From Halobacillus litoralis (GTDB lineage Bacteria > Bacillota > Bacilli > Bacillales > Halobacillaceae): a DNA stretch of 64,000 nt. The position numbers and the translations under genes are program-made. The stretch's first letter is position 1; every line of letters starts with the position of its first letter. The notes beneath the pieces are model-generated. The model made no database searches and was not told the origin of the DNA. It was given only the letters and a program-made list of their open reading frames with translations. Location: positions 62,001 through 126,000 of the forward strand of contig NZ_WMEZ01000008.1 of NCBI RefSeq assembly GCF_009856415.1, given 5' to 3'. Positions 50,147 through 58,310 of this stretch are shown here, piece by piece.

Positions 50147-51353
50147 TGCAAAGGAGTTTTGGAAGAAACGTTTTTCTGAACACACGAAAGAGACCAGCCG
50201 TTACTTAAAGTATATTTTTAATGAACACATTGGTATTGCCCTGTTGTTCTTTATCTCAGCGCTCGCTTACTACTACCGGCAATGGCTGCAAGGCTTGCCG
50301 GAAGATTTTCCTACCGCATGGATTATTGCGCTCGCTTTTGGATTCATCACAGGGTACAGTCCTGTGCGTACGCTCCTCAAAGAGCCGGATTTGGTTTTCC
50401 TGCTTCCAGGTGAGTATCAATTGGGTGACTACTTCCGCCGCTGTTTATATTACAGCTACGTTGTCCAACTTTATCTTATTTTTCTAGTATCGGCAGCCCT
50501 GGGTCCTTTGTATTTTGCCTCTTATCCAGAACTTGGTACCCGGCATTATTTAATGATGATCGGTGTAGTCCTTGTCATTAAGATTTGGAACATGATGTCC
50601 AATTGGTGGATGTTGAAAGAGAGAAACCTGAGAACGAGACTCGTGGACCAGATCATTAAAGTGGTATTGAACATTACCATTTTTTATTTTCTAGCTCAAG
50701 GAGAATGGGTATATGCCAGTATCGTGACCGTGCTCCTTGTAGCTGTTGTTCTTTACACATATTCACTCTCCAGGCAAAAAGCCGGACTCGCCTGGGACAT
50801 ACTTGTAGAAAAAGATCAGCAGCGGATGAGAACCTTCTACAGAATTGCCAATATGTTTGTGGATGTTCCCCATTTAAAAAATACAGTGAAAAAGCGAAAC
50901 ACGCTTGTACGAGCGATTGTGGATCGGGTTCCTTACCGGCAAAACCAGACCTTTTCCTATTTGTATAAAATCACGTTTATACGAAGCAGCGATTATTTAG
51001 GTATGTATATCCGCCTTATAGTCATTGGTGCACTGGCCATTTGGTTTGTATCCAATCTATGGGTGAAGGTCGCGTTTGCCATTCTATTTCTCTACTTGAG
51101 TGCATTTCAAATGATGACATTGTGGAATCACCACCGCACCATTGCTTGGCTGGATCTATATCCAGTTAAGAAAGAATGGAAAGAAAAAGCAATCTTGCAA
51201 TGGTTACAGCAGATCATGTTGTTTCAAACGTTCCTGTTCGGTCTACTGTTTGTATTCCAATGGAACCCTATAGGGCTTGTGCTCGTATGGATAGGTGGAA
51301 GTATCTTCAGTTATCTATTTATACAAAACTATGTGAAAAAGAAATTGACGTAA
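50139..51353 (+). CDS. ecsB: ABC transporter permease EcsB
   Basis: A 404-residue polytopic protein with eight or so hydrophobic segments. It starts in an overlap with ecsA. The region VFLLPGEYQLGDYFRR and the basic loop AIVDRVPYRQNQTFSYL fit EcsB. It forms the membrane part of the Ecs transporter; its substrate is not known. A hairpin terminator separates it partly from ecsC. Confidence 0.92.
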   Translation: MINAKEFWKKRFSEHTKETSRYLKYIFNEHIGIALLFFISALAYYYRQWLQGLPEDFPTAWIIALAFGFITGYSPVRTLLKEPDLVFLLPGEYQLGDYFRRCLYYSYVVQLYLIFLVSAALGPLYFASYPELGTRHYLMMIGVVLVIKIWNMMSNWWMLKERNLRTRLVDQIIKVVLNITIFYFLAQGEWVYASIVTVLLVAVVLYTYSLSRQKAGLAWDILVEKDQQRMRTFYRIANMFVDVPHLKNTVKKRNTLVRAIVDRVPYRQNQTFSYLYKITFIRSSDYLGMYIRLIVIGALAIWFVSNLWVKVAFAILFLYLSAFQMMTLWNHHRTIAWLDLYPVKKEWKEKAILQWLQQIMLFQTFLFGLLFVFQWNPIGLVLVWIGGSIFSYLFIQNYVKKKLT

Positions 51354-51354
51354 C

Positions 51355-51388
51355 AGGGAAGACTACTTAAGCAGTCTTCCCTGTTTCA
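51355..51388 (+). terminator. Hairpin between ecsB and ecsC
   Basis: 10-bp stem AGGGAAGACT/AGTCTTCCCT with an 8-nt loop and a short T stretch. It may terminate part of ecsAB transcription. Confidence 0.7.
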
Positions 51389-51450
51389 TATCCAATTTTA
51401 TCAATATTTCATTGTTTGTACTTATGAAAAAACATTCGGAGGTGTTCGAT

Positions 51451-52152
51451 ATGAGTTATGAAGAGCAGGCGAAGCAGGAAGCCTTACGTTGGAGTAAATC
51501 ATTGGACAAGCGGTCTTCCCTAATACAGAGGCGTTCAAAGCAGGTGCAGTCGAAAATGAATGAAAAAATCCCTAGTCGCGTCCACGGGGTAGTGACGGAT
51601 AGCGTTCGTTCTATGATTGAGCTTGCTTTAACCACATCAGAGTACATTCGTCCTGTAAACGTCCATCCGGATTGGAGCTTTGAAGAGCGTGAAAGGCAAG
51701 TCCGTGAATTAGTTAATAAATATAAGAAGGCAGCAGCTGTGGAAGGCGCAGGAACGGGTTTTGGAGGCTTTTGGCTGGGGGTGGCTGATTTCCCACTACT
51801 ATTAAGCATAAAGATGAAGTTTTTGTTTGATGCGGCTCAGGTTTATGGGTGGAATGTTCATTCTTATGAAGAGAGAGTTTATTTGCTTCATGTATTCATG
51901 CTCGCTTTTTCCAGTGACGAGGTTCGTGGGGAAGTGAAGCGTAAGGTTATGGGATGGAATGACTTAGAAATGATGGAAAAGAACGTGGATTGGAAGACTT
52001 TGCAGATTGAGTATAGAGATACCCTGGATCTTGTGAAGCTTCTTCAATTGATTCCGGGTTTCGGGGCCGTTGTGGGGTATGTGGCGAATGGGAGGTTATT
52101 AGAACAATTAGGGGAGACGACCATTCAGTCCAGCCGCCTCCGTTTACTTTAA
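51451..52152 (+). CDS. ecsC: EcsC family protein
   Basis: A 233-residue protein that opens MSYEEQAKQEALRWSKSLDK and has the EcsC-family core GAGTGFGGFWLGVADFPLLL with a hydrophobic stretch. Its role beside EcsAB is unknown; loss has little effect in B. subtilis. ATG 51451 follows GGAGGTG. Its stop overlaps the stop of the convergent amidohydrolase gene by 4 nt. Confidence 0.9.
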   Translation: MSYEEQAKQEALRWSKSLDKRSSLIQRRSKQVQSKMNEKIPSRVHGVVTDSVRSMIELALTTSEYIRPVNVHPDWSFEERERQVRELVNKYKKAAAVEGAGTGFGGFWLGVADFPLLLSIKMKFLFDAAQVYGWNVHSYEERVYLLHVFMLAFSSDEVRGEVKRKVMGWNDLEMMEKNVDWKTLQIEYRDTLDLVKLLQLIPGFGAVVGYVANGRLLEQLGETTIQSSRLRLL

Positions 52153-53318
52153 CGTTCTTGATAACTAATAAAGGATTGGAATAATGTTTTAGCTGCGTGT
52201 GGCAGCGCTTTTTCATCGAAATCGAATTTTGGATGGTGGTGGGGATAATAATGATCCGGAATTTGAGCACCTGTAAAATAAAAAGTGCCGGGCTTATCCA
52301 ATAGGTAATATGCAAAATCCTCTCCAGCCATGACCGGTTCGATCTCTTCTGTACGTAAAGAAGCGTCCGCCTTGTGGGCGTGTTGTAAAACTAAGTCCGC
52401 TTCTTCGGTGTGATTGACAACGGGAGGGTACCCCTTTTCATATATGAACTCGTAGGTAGCATCGTTTGCATCACATGTTCCTTTTATGACTTTTTCCATC
52501 TCTTCAATGATCAAGTTTTGCACGTCAGGGTCAAATGTTCTTACCGTACCTGTTAAGGTTGCTGAATCCGCAATGACATTAAATGTGGTTCCTGATTCAA
52601 ACGTTCCTACTGTAAGCACAGCTGTTTTCAATGGGTCTACCCGACGGCTGACGATTTGCTGCAAGGAAGAAACCATTTGAGAGGCGATGACGATGGCATC
52701 TTTTGTTTGATGTGGTTGGGCTCCATGTCCACCTTTGCCTTGAACTTTGATTTCGAATCGATCTGCTCCGGCCATAAAAGGTCCTTTGGACGTTTGGATG
52801 ACTCCTGTGGGAGCATTCACCCATAGATGAGTGCCGAACACTGCATCTACATCGGAAAGAGCCCCTGATTCGACAATCGGTTTTGCTCCCCCGGGCGCAT
52901 ACTCTTCCGCGTGCTGATGAAGGAAAACGATCGTTCCTGGCAGTTCTTCTTTATAAGGTAGAAGTGCTTCCGCCAGACCTAGAAGAGCTGCGGTGTGTCC
53001 GTCGTGACCACACGCATGCATGGTCCCTTCGTTCTTGGATTTATAAGGTACGTCATTTTCCTCCTGAATAGGAAGGGCATCAAAATCTGCTCTCAGCGCA
53101 ACCGTCTTCCCTGGTTTCCCGCCTTCAAGCCTGGCAATCACTCCATTTCCTCCGATGTGACTTTCATACGGAATCCCCAGTTTCTCATATGTATCTGCAA
53201 TGAATTGAGCCGTCTTCTCTTCTTTGAATGAGACTTCTGGATATTGGTGCAAATGACGACGCGTTTTAACCATTTTCTCGTATTGTTCATCAATGGCTTG
53301 AAAAACGTTTTCCCACAT
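52149..53318 (-). CDS. yhaA: M20-family amidohydrolase (YhaA type)
   Basis: A 389-residue M20D peptidase-family enzyme: RRHLHQYPEVSFKE at the N-terminus, the metal motif HACGHDGHTAALLG, HQHAEEYAPGGAK and the C-terminal MAGEDFAYYL. These enzymes cleave N-acyl amino acids or indole-amino acid conjugates. YhaA of B. subtilis is the positional counterpart. ATG 53318 follows AAGGAGGAGAAC; the frame is open 63 nt upstream. Confidence 0.9.
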   Translation of the reverse strand: MWENVFQAIDEQYEKMVKTRRHLHQYPEVSFKEEKTAQFIADTYEKLGIPYESHIGGNGVIARLEGGKPGKTVALRADFDALPIQEENDVPYKSKNEGTMHACGHDGHTAALLGLAEALLPYKEELPGTIVFLHQHAEEYAPGGAKPIVESGALSDVDAVFGTHLWVNAPTGVIQTSKGPFMAGADRFEIKVQGKGGHGAQPHQTKDAIVIASQMVSSLQQIVSRRVDPLKTAVLTVGTFESGTTFNVIADSATLTGTVRTFDPDVQNLIIEEMEKVIKGTCDANDATYEFIYEKGYPPVVNHTEEADLVLQHAHKADASLRTEEIEPVMAGEDFAYYLLDKPGTFYFTGAQIPDHYYPHHHPKFDFDEKALPHAAKTLFQSFISYQER

Positions 53319-53420
53319 ATGTTCTCCTCCTTGTTTTCTTGGTGATGGTTGGCAACTATTTTTATAAATTGTAATATACATTCAGAATATTCTCAAATGC
53401 GTTCCCTTATCGAGTGTCAA

Positions 53421-53449
53421 TAAAAAATCCCCTGTCTGAGACAGGGGAT
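53421..53449 (-). terminator. Terminator after ferritin-like gene
   Basis: 10-bp stem ATCCCCTGTC/GACAGGGGAT with a 3-nt loop and T tract. Confidence 0.9.
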
Positions 53450-53456
53450 GAAGATG

Positions 53457-53894
53457 TTAATCTTGTAAGCGGGAATCTTGAAGTAAACGACCGATTTCTT
53501 CCATATGACCAGTTTCGTCTGCAATCATATCATCCAGTTTCACAGATAACTCGGTCAGTCCAAGTTCTTCCGCTTGGGATTTGCGTTCCTCGTAGCGTTT
53601 AATGGTCTGACGCTCAGCTTCACGTGCTTCTTCTAACATTGGTCTAACTTCAGTCATTTGCTTGACTTCCGCAGGTGTTGTCGTCGGAGTTCCACCAAGA
53701 GTACTGATTTTTTCAGCTAGATAAAGAGCGTGCCCTTGTTCATCGGTCACTTCGCTCTCGAAAAATGGCTTGAGGACTGAACGATAAAGCCCCGTTACGA
53801 CAGCCGCATTATAGGTGTACATAATAGAGGCTGCGTACTCATGAGCTAAATCTTCGTTGAGTCCATCGATTAAATTTTGCATTTTTTGATCCAT
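53457..53894 (-). CDS. Ferritin-like (bacterioferritin/Dps-like) stress protein
   Basis: A 145-residue four-helix protein. EDLAHEYAASIMYTYN in helix 1, SEVTDEQGHALYLAE in helix 2, EREAERQTIKRYEER-type helix 3 and MIADETGHMEEIGRLL in helix 4 provide the Glu/His ligands of a ferritin-like di-iron site. It probably stores iron or protects from peroxide. A sigma-B-type promoter upstream fits stress control. ATG 53894 follows AAAGGATG. Confidence 0.82.
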   Translation of the reverse strand: MDQKMQNLIDGLNEDLAHEYAASIMYTYNAAVVTGLYRSVLKPFFESEVTDEQGHALYLAEKISTLGGTPTTTPAEVKQMTEVRPMLEEAREAERQTIKRYEERKSQAEELGLTELSVKLDDMIADETGHMEEIGRLLQDSRLQD

Positions 53895-53930
53895 ACAACA
53901 ACATCCTTTCTTTTATGCTCTACTATAAAT

Positions 53931-53955
53931 ATTCCCATCACAATCTGGTTTAAAC
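53931..53955 (-). promoter_or_regulatory. Sigma-B-type promoter before ferritin-like gene
   Basis: GTTTAA (rc of 53950-53955), 13 bp, GGGAAT (rc of 53931-53936): the -35 is consensus and the -10 differs by one base from the B. subtilis general-stress pattern GTTTAA-N12-14-GGGTAT. Confidence 0.7.
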
Positions 53956-53966
53956 ATCACCTCCGA

Positions 53967-53995
53967 CTAGAGACGGAGATAACTCCGTTCTCTAG
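53967..53995. promoter_or_regulatory. Inverted repeat between ferritin-like gene and liaF
   Basis: CTAGAGA-CGGAG, loop ATAA, CTCCG-T-TCTCTAG: 12-bp arms with one bulge, upstream of the sigma-B-type promoter. It may be an operator or a terminator-like hairpin; no transcript is known to enter it. Confidence 0.4.
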
Positions 53996-54139
53996 GTTGT
54001 TTTACAATTCTTCATTTCCAGATAAGATTAGGCTACATTCTGAATGAAGCTTTATATCATTGCACCATTTATGAAAGAAAAGGAAATATTAAACTTCTGT
54101 CGAATGTAATTTACGGAAGGTTAAAAAAGGGTGAGCACT

Positions 54140-54895
54140 ATGCATAATAAAATTTCACAAGTCGTCATCGCACTAATATTAGTTTTATTTGGTTTTGTTC
54201 TTCTCTTGTCGAATTTGAACATTATTTCCCTGGAAATGAGATGGACGTGGGGCAATATTTATCCGGTCATTTTATTGGTGATTGGTTTAAAGGTTTGGTT
54301 GGATGCGTTATTAAAAAAAGGCGGGAGTTGGATCCTCGGTTCCTTCCTCACCATCTTCAGTACACTTTTATTGTTGGATCGACTGGGGATCTTTGAATTT
54401 TCCTTTGGTGATGTATGGCAACTTTGGCCGCTTCTTTTCATATACTTTGGATTTAGTATCTTTTTAGGTAAAAACAAATCTAAAGTGAAAATTGAATATG
54501 ATTCTAATGGTTCTTCTTCAAACAAGCTGAAGTCCAAGCATATGATGATTGGAGATCACTCTTTTAATGAAGAGAACTGGAAGGTGGAGCCTATGGATTT
54601 ATGGAATGGAGTGGGTGACTACCGCTTCGATTTTACACGTGCTTTCATTCCAGATGGAGATACGCCAATCATCGTGCGTGGCTGGGTTGGCGACGTCAAA
54701 ATGTTAATTCCGAAACAAGTTCCATTTCGTGTAGAGGCAAAAGTGAAGACAGGGGATATCCGTGTCGGTGGACAGAAAGCTGATGGAATGCACAGAAGTG
54801 TGGAATATGAAACCGATGATTACTCGATGGCCACTCGCAGGTTGACCATTGGTGTCGATCTTAAAGTAGGTTCGATTCGAATCGAACAGGTGTGA
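54140..54895 (+). CDS. liaF: Cell-envelope stress inhibitor protein LiaF
   Basis: A 251-residue protein: four hydrophobic segments (residues about 10-115) then a cytoplasmic or extracellular C-terminal domain with GVGDYRFDFTRAFIP and VKTGDIRVGGQK, as in LiaF/YvqF. It holds the histidine kinase LiaS in check until cell-wall antibiotics perturb the envelope. It is the first gene of liaFSR; liaIH are not next to it. ATG 54140 follows GGGTG; a GTG at 54131 is the alternative. Confidence 0.9.
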   Translation: MHNKISQVVIALILVLFGFVLLLSNLNIISLEMRWTWGNIYPVILLVIGLKVWLDALLKKGGSWILGSFLTIFSTLLLLDRLGIFEFSFGDVWQLWPLLFIYFGFSIFLGKNKSKVKIEYDSNGSSSNKLKSKHMMIGDHSFNEENWKVEPMDLWNGVGDYRFDFTRAFIPDGDTPIIVRGWVGDVKMLIPKQVPFRVEAKVKTGDIRVGGQKADGMHRSVEYETDDYSMATRRLTIGVDLKVGSIRIEQV

Positions 54896-54909
54896 AAGGT
54901 GGGGGGAGC

Positions 54910-55974
54910 ATGTTAAAGCAATTGAATAGTATACGTTACATGTATATCCGATCACACCTTTATGGACTCATTTTAAATACGTTTATCCTGCTCAGTATCC
55001 TGTTGTCTATTTACGTATGGTTTCAGCCTGATTGGTTGAGCGCAGGGGCCATTTTAATGTTCATCCTGCTCTATGTTGTCCTTGGGTTTATCATGTCTCT
55101 ATATGCAGGCTTTCGGTCGAGTGGGGATGTCAAACACCGGCTGGACTACATATCGATGATGATTACCCAGCTTTCGCGCGGGAACTTCAGCAAGCGGATT
55201 TACTTTAATGAGAATGATGAAATTGCTGCTGTAGGGGATGAACTGAATGTACTTGGCGAAAAGTTGGAGCAGCAGAAGGATTCGCTTGTAAAGCTTGCTG
55301 ATGAAAAAAGCGAGTTGGCGCGTACGGCTCACAAAGCAGCAACGATTGAAGAGCGACAACGACTTGCCCGCGACTTGCACGATGCCGTGAGCCAGCAGTT
55401 ATTCGCCTTAACGATGATGGCGCAGGCGACAGAAAAAATCTTTGATCGTCGACCTGAAAAAGCAAAAGAACAGCTTCAGGAAATTACCCAAATGGCCCTT
55501 CAGGCGCAAACAGAAATGAGGGCGCTCCTTCTTCATTTACGGCCGGTTCATTTGTCAGGAGAACCACTGACGGAGGGGATTAAAACACTTATAGAAGAAT
55601 TGCGTCAAAAGTGTCAGATTGATTTTGATGTGGATATGGAAGATTTAGGTGATCTCCCAACATCAGTAGAAGAGCAGTTGTTCCGGGTTGTTCAAGAAGC
55701 GCTTTCGAATATATTAAGACATGCCAATGCCTCTGAGGTGAAGGTGGAAGCCACTCATGACCAAAAGGAAATCTTCCTACATATTGCTGATAATGGAGTC
55801 GGTTTTGACACAGAGGATAAAAAAGCCAATAAGGCTTCTTATGGATTGAAAACGATGCGCGAACGGTGTGAAGAAATTGGTGGTACATACTCTTTGCGTT
55901 CGAGGAAAGGAGAAGGGACACATATCGATGTCCGTGTCCCTGTAAAAGCAAATGAAAAGGGGGAAGAGAAATGA
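54910..55974 (+). CDS. liaS: Sensor histidine kinase LiaS
   Basis: A 354-residue sensor kinase. Two N-terminal hydrophobic segments (about residues 15-70) frame a short extracytoplasmic loop, followed by a HAMP-like region, a HisKA_3 domain with phosphoaccepting H157 in ARDLHDAVSQQLF, and a GHKL ATPase with NILRHANA and ADNGVGF. It phosphorylates LiaR. ATG 54910 follows AAGGTGG; GTG 54892 is an upstream alternative. Confidence 0.92.
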   Translation: MLKQLNSIRYMYIRSHLYGLILNTFILLSILLSIYVWFQPDWLSAGAILMFILLYVVLGFIMSLYAGFRSSGDVKHRLDYISMMITQLSRGNFSKRIYFNENDEIAAVGDELNVLGEKLEQQKDSLVKLADEKSELARTAHKAATIEERQRLARDLHDAVSQQLFALTMMAQATEKIFDRRPEKAKEQLQEITQMALQAQTEMRALLLHLRPVHLSGEPLTEGIKTLIEELRQKCQIDFDVDMEDLGDLPTSVEEQLFRVVQEALSNILRHANASEVKVEATHDQKEIFLHIADNGVGFDTEDKKANKASYGLKTMRERCEEIGGTYSLRSRKGEGTHIDVRVPVKANEKGEEK

Positions 55975-56597
55975 TTCGTGTCGTAGTCATTGATGATCAC
56001 GATGTCGTCCGTAAAGGTGTGATTGCCTATTTAAGTACAGAAGAAGATTTGGATATCGTGGGAGAAGCAAGCAGTGGGTATGAAGGAGCAGCGCTGGTTA
56101 AAGAGAAGAAACCGGATGTTGTTCTCATGGATTTGATTATGGAAAATGGGACTGGAATTGAAGCGACAGAAGAAATCATGAAAACAGAATCTTGTAAAAT
56201 CATCATTCTGACAAGTTATTATGATGATGAGAAGGTTTTTCCGGCGCTTGAAGCAGGTGCGTTTAGTTATATGCTGAAGACATCATCAGCCGATGAAATT
56301 GCAGAAGCCATACGGAAAGCCGCGCTTGGTCAAAATGTAATTGAGCCGAAAGTGGCTACAAAAATGATGACCCGTTTCCGTCAAGATCGAAAACCACATG
56401 AAGAGCTCACGAAACGTGAACTGGAAGTACTCAAATGTGTCGGGGAAGGCATGACGAATCAGGAGATCAGTGATGCGCTTTATATAGGAGTCAAAACAGT
56501 GAAGACTCATGTCAGTAACATTTTAAGTAAATTAGAGGTTCAGGACCGTACCCAGGCGGCCGTTTATGCCCATCGAAATGGATTGCTGAAAAATTAG
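55971..56597 (+). CDS. liaR: Response regulator LiaR, NarL/LuxR type
   Basis: A 208-residue response regulator. The receiver domain has phosphoacceptor D54 in VVLMDLIM and the TSYYDD switch region; the C-terminal LuxR-type HTH runs from about residue 145 (LTKRELEVLKCVGEGMTNQE). It is the output of the LiaFSR envelope-stress system. Starts in a 4-nt ATGA overlap with liaS. Confidence 0.94.
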   Translation: MIRVVVIDDHDVVRKGVIAYLSTEEDLDIVGEASSGYEGAALVKEKKPDVVLMDLIMENGTGIEATEEIMKTESCKIIILTSYYDDEKVFPALEAGAFSYMLKTSSADEIAEAIRKAALGQNVIEPKVATKMMTRFRQDRKPHEELTKRELEVLKCVGEGMTNQEISDALYIGVKTVKTHVSNILSKLEVQDRTQAAVYAHRNGLLKN

Positions 56598-56610
56598 AAA
56601 TGAAAGAAGA

Positions 56611-56634
56611 GGACCGCATATAGGCGGTTTTTTT
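56611..56634 (+). terminator. Terminator after liaFSR
   Basis: Short stem ACCGC/GCGGT with a 6-nt loop and seven T residues. Confidence 0.7.
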
Positions 56635-56754
56635 CATTTTAAGAGCTATATCTTTTATAGAAATGACAAAGGTGTGGACGACTATGAAACTACTTTGTTT
56701 TCGAGAGAATACCTTGTATAATGGCATGAGAGAGAGGTAGAAAGGATACACATT

Positions 56755-57180
56755 ATGAAAAAAAGTATGGAAACAGCGCTGTTTCTGCTATGGGCAACTT
56801 CACTCGTTGCTACTGTCGGGAGCCTGTTCTTTTCAGAGGTTCTCGGCTATGCTCCCTGTGAATTGTGCTGGTATCAGAGGATCCTGATGTACCCGCTGGT
56901 GCTCATTTATGGGACAGCTTTATGGAAAAAGAAGTGGGATGTGGCTTTCCCTGGCATCATCATGAGCGGAATGGGTATGTTCGTATCTATTTACCATTAC
57001 ATGCTGCAGAAGATCCCGTCGCTTTCAGCGGCAGACACATGCGGCCTTGTACCTTGTAATGGTCAATACATCAATGTTTTCGGATTCGTGACCATTCCGT
57101 TTTTAGCAGGCACTGCCTTCATCATTATTTTTATTATTCATTTATTTGTCGTTGTAAAGAAAGGAAGGATTGACGTATGA
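56755..57180 (+). CDS. bdbC: DsbB-like thiol-disulfide oxidoreductase BdbC
   Basis: A 141-residue protein with four hydrophobic segments. The active-site pair is C35/C38 in CELCWYQR, and a second pair flanks DTCGLVPCNG. DsbB-type proteins reoxidise partner thiol oxidases through quinones at the outer membrane face. The next gene, overlapping by 4 nt, is a membrane-anchored thioredoxin-like protein, its likely partner. ATG 56755 follows AGAAAGGA. Confidence 0.9.
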   Translation: MKKSMETALFLLWATSLVATVGSLFFSEVLGYAPCELCWYQRILMYPLVLIYGTALWKKKWDVAFPGIIMSGMGMFVSIYHYMLQKIPSLSAADTCGLVPCNGQYINVFGFVTIPFLAGTAFIIIFIIHLFVVVKKGRIDV

Positions 57181-57674
57181 AAAAAGGTATGATCATCTTT
57201 GCAAGTGCCCTTGTGGTGCTTGTTGTAGTTCTTGTATTTGTCGTGAACTATCAAAACTCCGAGAAAACAGCAGATAATCCGTATGGAAAAGAAGACTTGC
57301 ATCAGGCAACCATTGATCAAATGGATGATCCTAATTATCAAAACCAGATTCAACCAGATGCTCTTGAGGAAGAAATTCAATCAGGAGATCCTACAACTGT
57401 TTATTTTTACGATCCGACATGTGTGCACTGTCAACGTACGACTCCAAGAATGATGCCGATCGTGAATGAATACGACCTGGATGTCAAAAAAATGAACGTA
57501 AGAGAATTTGAAGATCAGTGGAACAAATACGGGATTGAAGGAACACCTACCCTCATTCATTTCGAAAACGGGGAAGAACAGGCGCGAGTTTCCGGTGAAC
57601 AATCCGTTCGTGATTTAGACGATTTCTTCCAGCAGGAAGTCATGGACAGTGAATCAGAACAAGAAGAGAAATAA
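57177..57674 (+). CDS. Membrane-anchored thioredoxin-like protein (BdbA/DsbA-like partner)
   Basis: A 165-residue protein with an N-terminal membrane anchor (residues 5-23), an acidic linker and a thioredoxin fold outside the cell. The active site is C82/C85 in PTCVHC, with the cis-proline in GIEGTPTLI. It probably forms or shuffles disulfides in exported proteins together with BdbC. The CVHC dipeptide and pairing argue for an oxidase role (inference). Confidence 0.85.
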   Translation: MKKGMIIFASALVVLVVVLVFVVNYQNSEKTADNPYGKEDLHQATIDQMDDPNYQNQIQPDALEEEIQSGDPTTVYFYDPTCVHCQRTTPRMMPIVNEYDLDVKKMNVREFEDQWNKYGIEGTPTLIHFENGEEQARVSGEQSVRDLDDFFQQEVMDSESEQEEK

Positions 57675-57703
57675 AAAAAGTGAGCGGTTTTCCGCTCACT
57701 TTT
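57674..57703. terminator. Bidirectional terminator, thioredoxin-like gene / hmoB
   Basis: Stem AAAAGTGAGCGG/CCGCTCACTTTT with a 4-nt loop between convergent genes. Confidence 0.92.
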
Positions 57704-57709
57704 CCTATG

Positions 57710-58216
57710 CTACTCTTCAAGTTCTATCATTTGATATTTTGTAATGTAGGCATCGCCATCAATAAACGAAGGCTTCTTCTGGTGCTGAGGGCCTGATTTT
57801 TTATGGGCCTCATCAAAGGACTTGGAGTTTTTCCAGTCTTCGAAGTCTTGTTCACTGCGCCATTGAGTAAGGACAACGTACGTATTGCCTTTTAAAGGGC
57901 GAAGGATGCGAATGGCTTGAAAGCCTTCACGATTTTCTACATTCCCCGCTCTTTTTTTGAAACGGTCTTCAAAAACAGGACGGCCTTCGTCACTGACAGG
58001 GATGTTGTTCATGACAACATAACCGTTCGATTGCATCGTACCCACATGATCGACGGTTTCATAGTTGCGTCCTTCTTCAAATATGGACGTATCTTCCCCT
58101 TCATAATAGGCGACCGTTTTGTCTTGATCCTGCATGAAAAACAGGGATGCTTCAGGGTGTTGTTGACTCAGTTTGGATAAGTAATTCAATGTACCATTGG
58201 TCATCGATACTTTCAT
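57710..58216 (-). CDS. hmoB: Heme-degrading monooxygenase HmoB
   Basis: A 168-residue protein with an N-terminal extension and a C-terminal antibiotic-biosynthesis-monooxygenase (ABM) ferredoxin-like domain: GFQAIRILRPLKGNTYVVLT and QWRSEQDFEDWKNSKSF are the ABM core. It matches YhgC/HmoB of B. subtilis in length and place. HmoB opens the heme ring and releases iron. It sits beside the heme-synthesis genes. ATG 58216 follows AAAGGAG. Confidence 0.88.
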   Translation of the reverse strand: MKVSMTNGTLNYLSKLSQQHPEASLFFMQDQDKTVAYYEGEDTSIFEEGRNYETVDHVGTMQSNGYVVMNNIPVSDEGRPVFEDRFKKRAGNVENREGFQAIRILRPLKGNTYVVLTQWRSEQDFEDWKNSKSFDEAHKKSGPQHQKKPSFIDGDAYITKYQMIELEE

Positions 58217-58310
58217 AGCCGATGTCTCCTTTCCTGCGGTATCTTCAGTTTAGCAAGCAGGGTTCCATGGTGGCAAGTTTGAAGGTTAGAACAGAAAGGA
58301 TGCACGTAAT

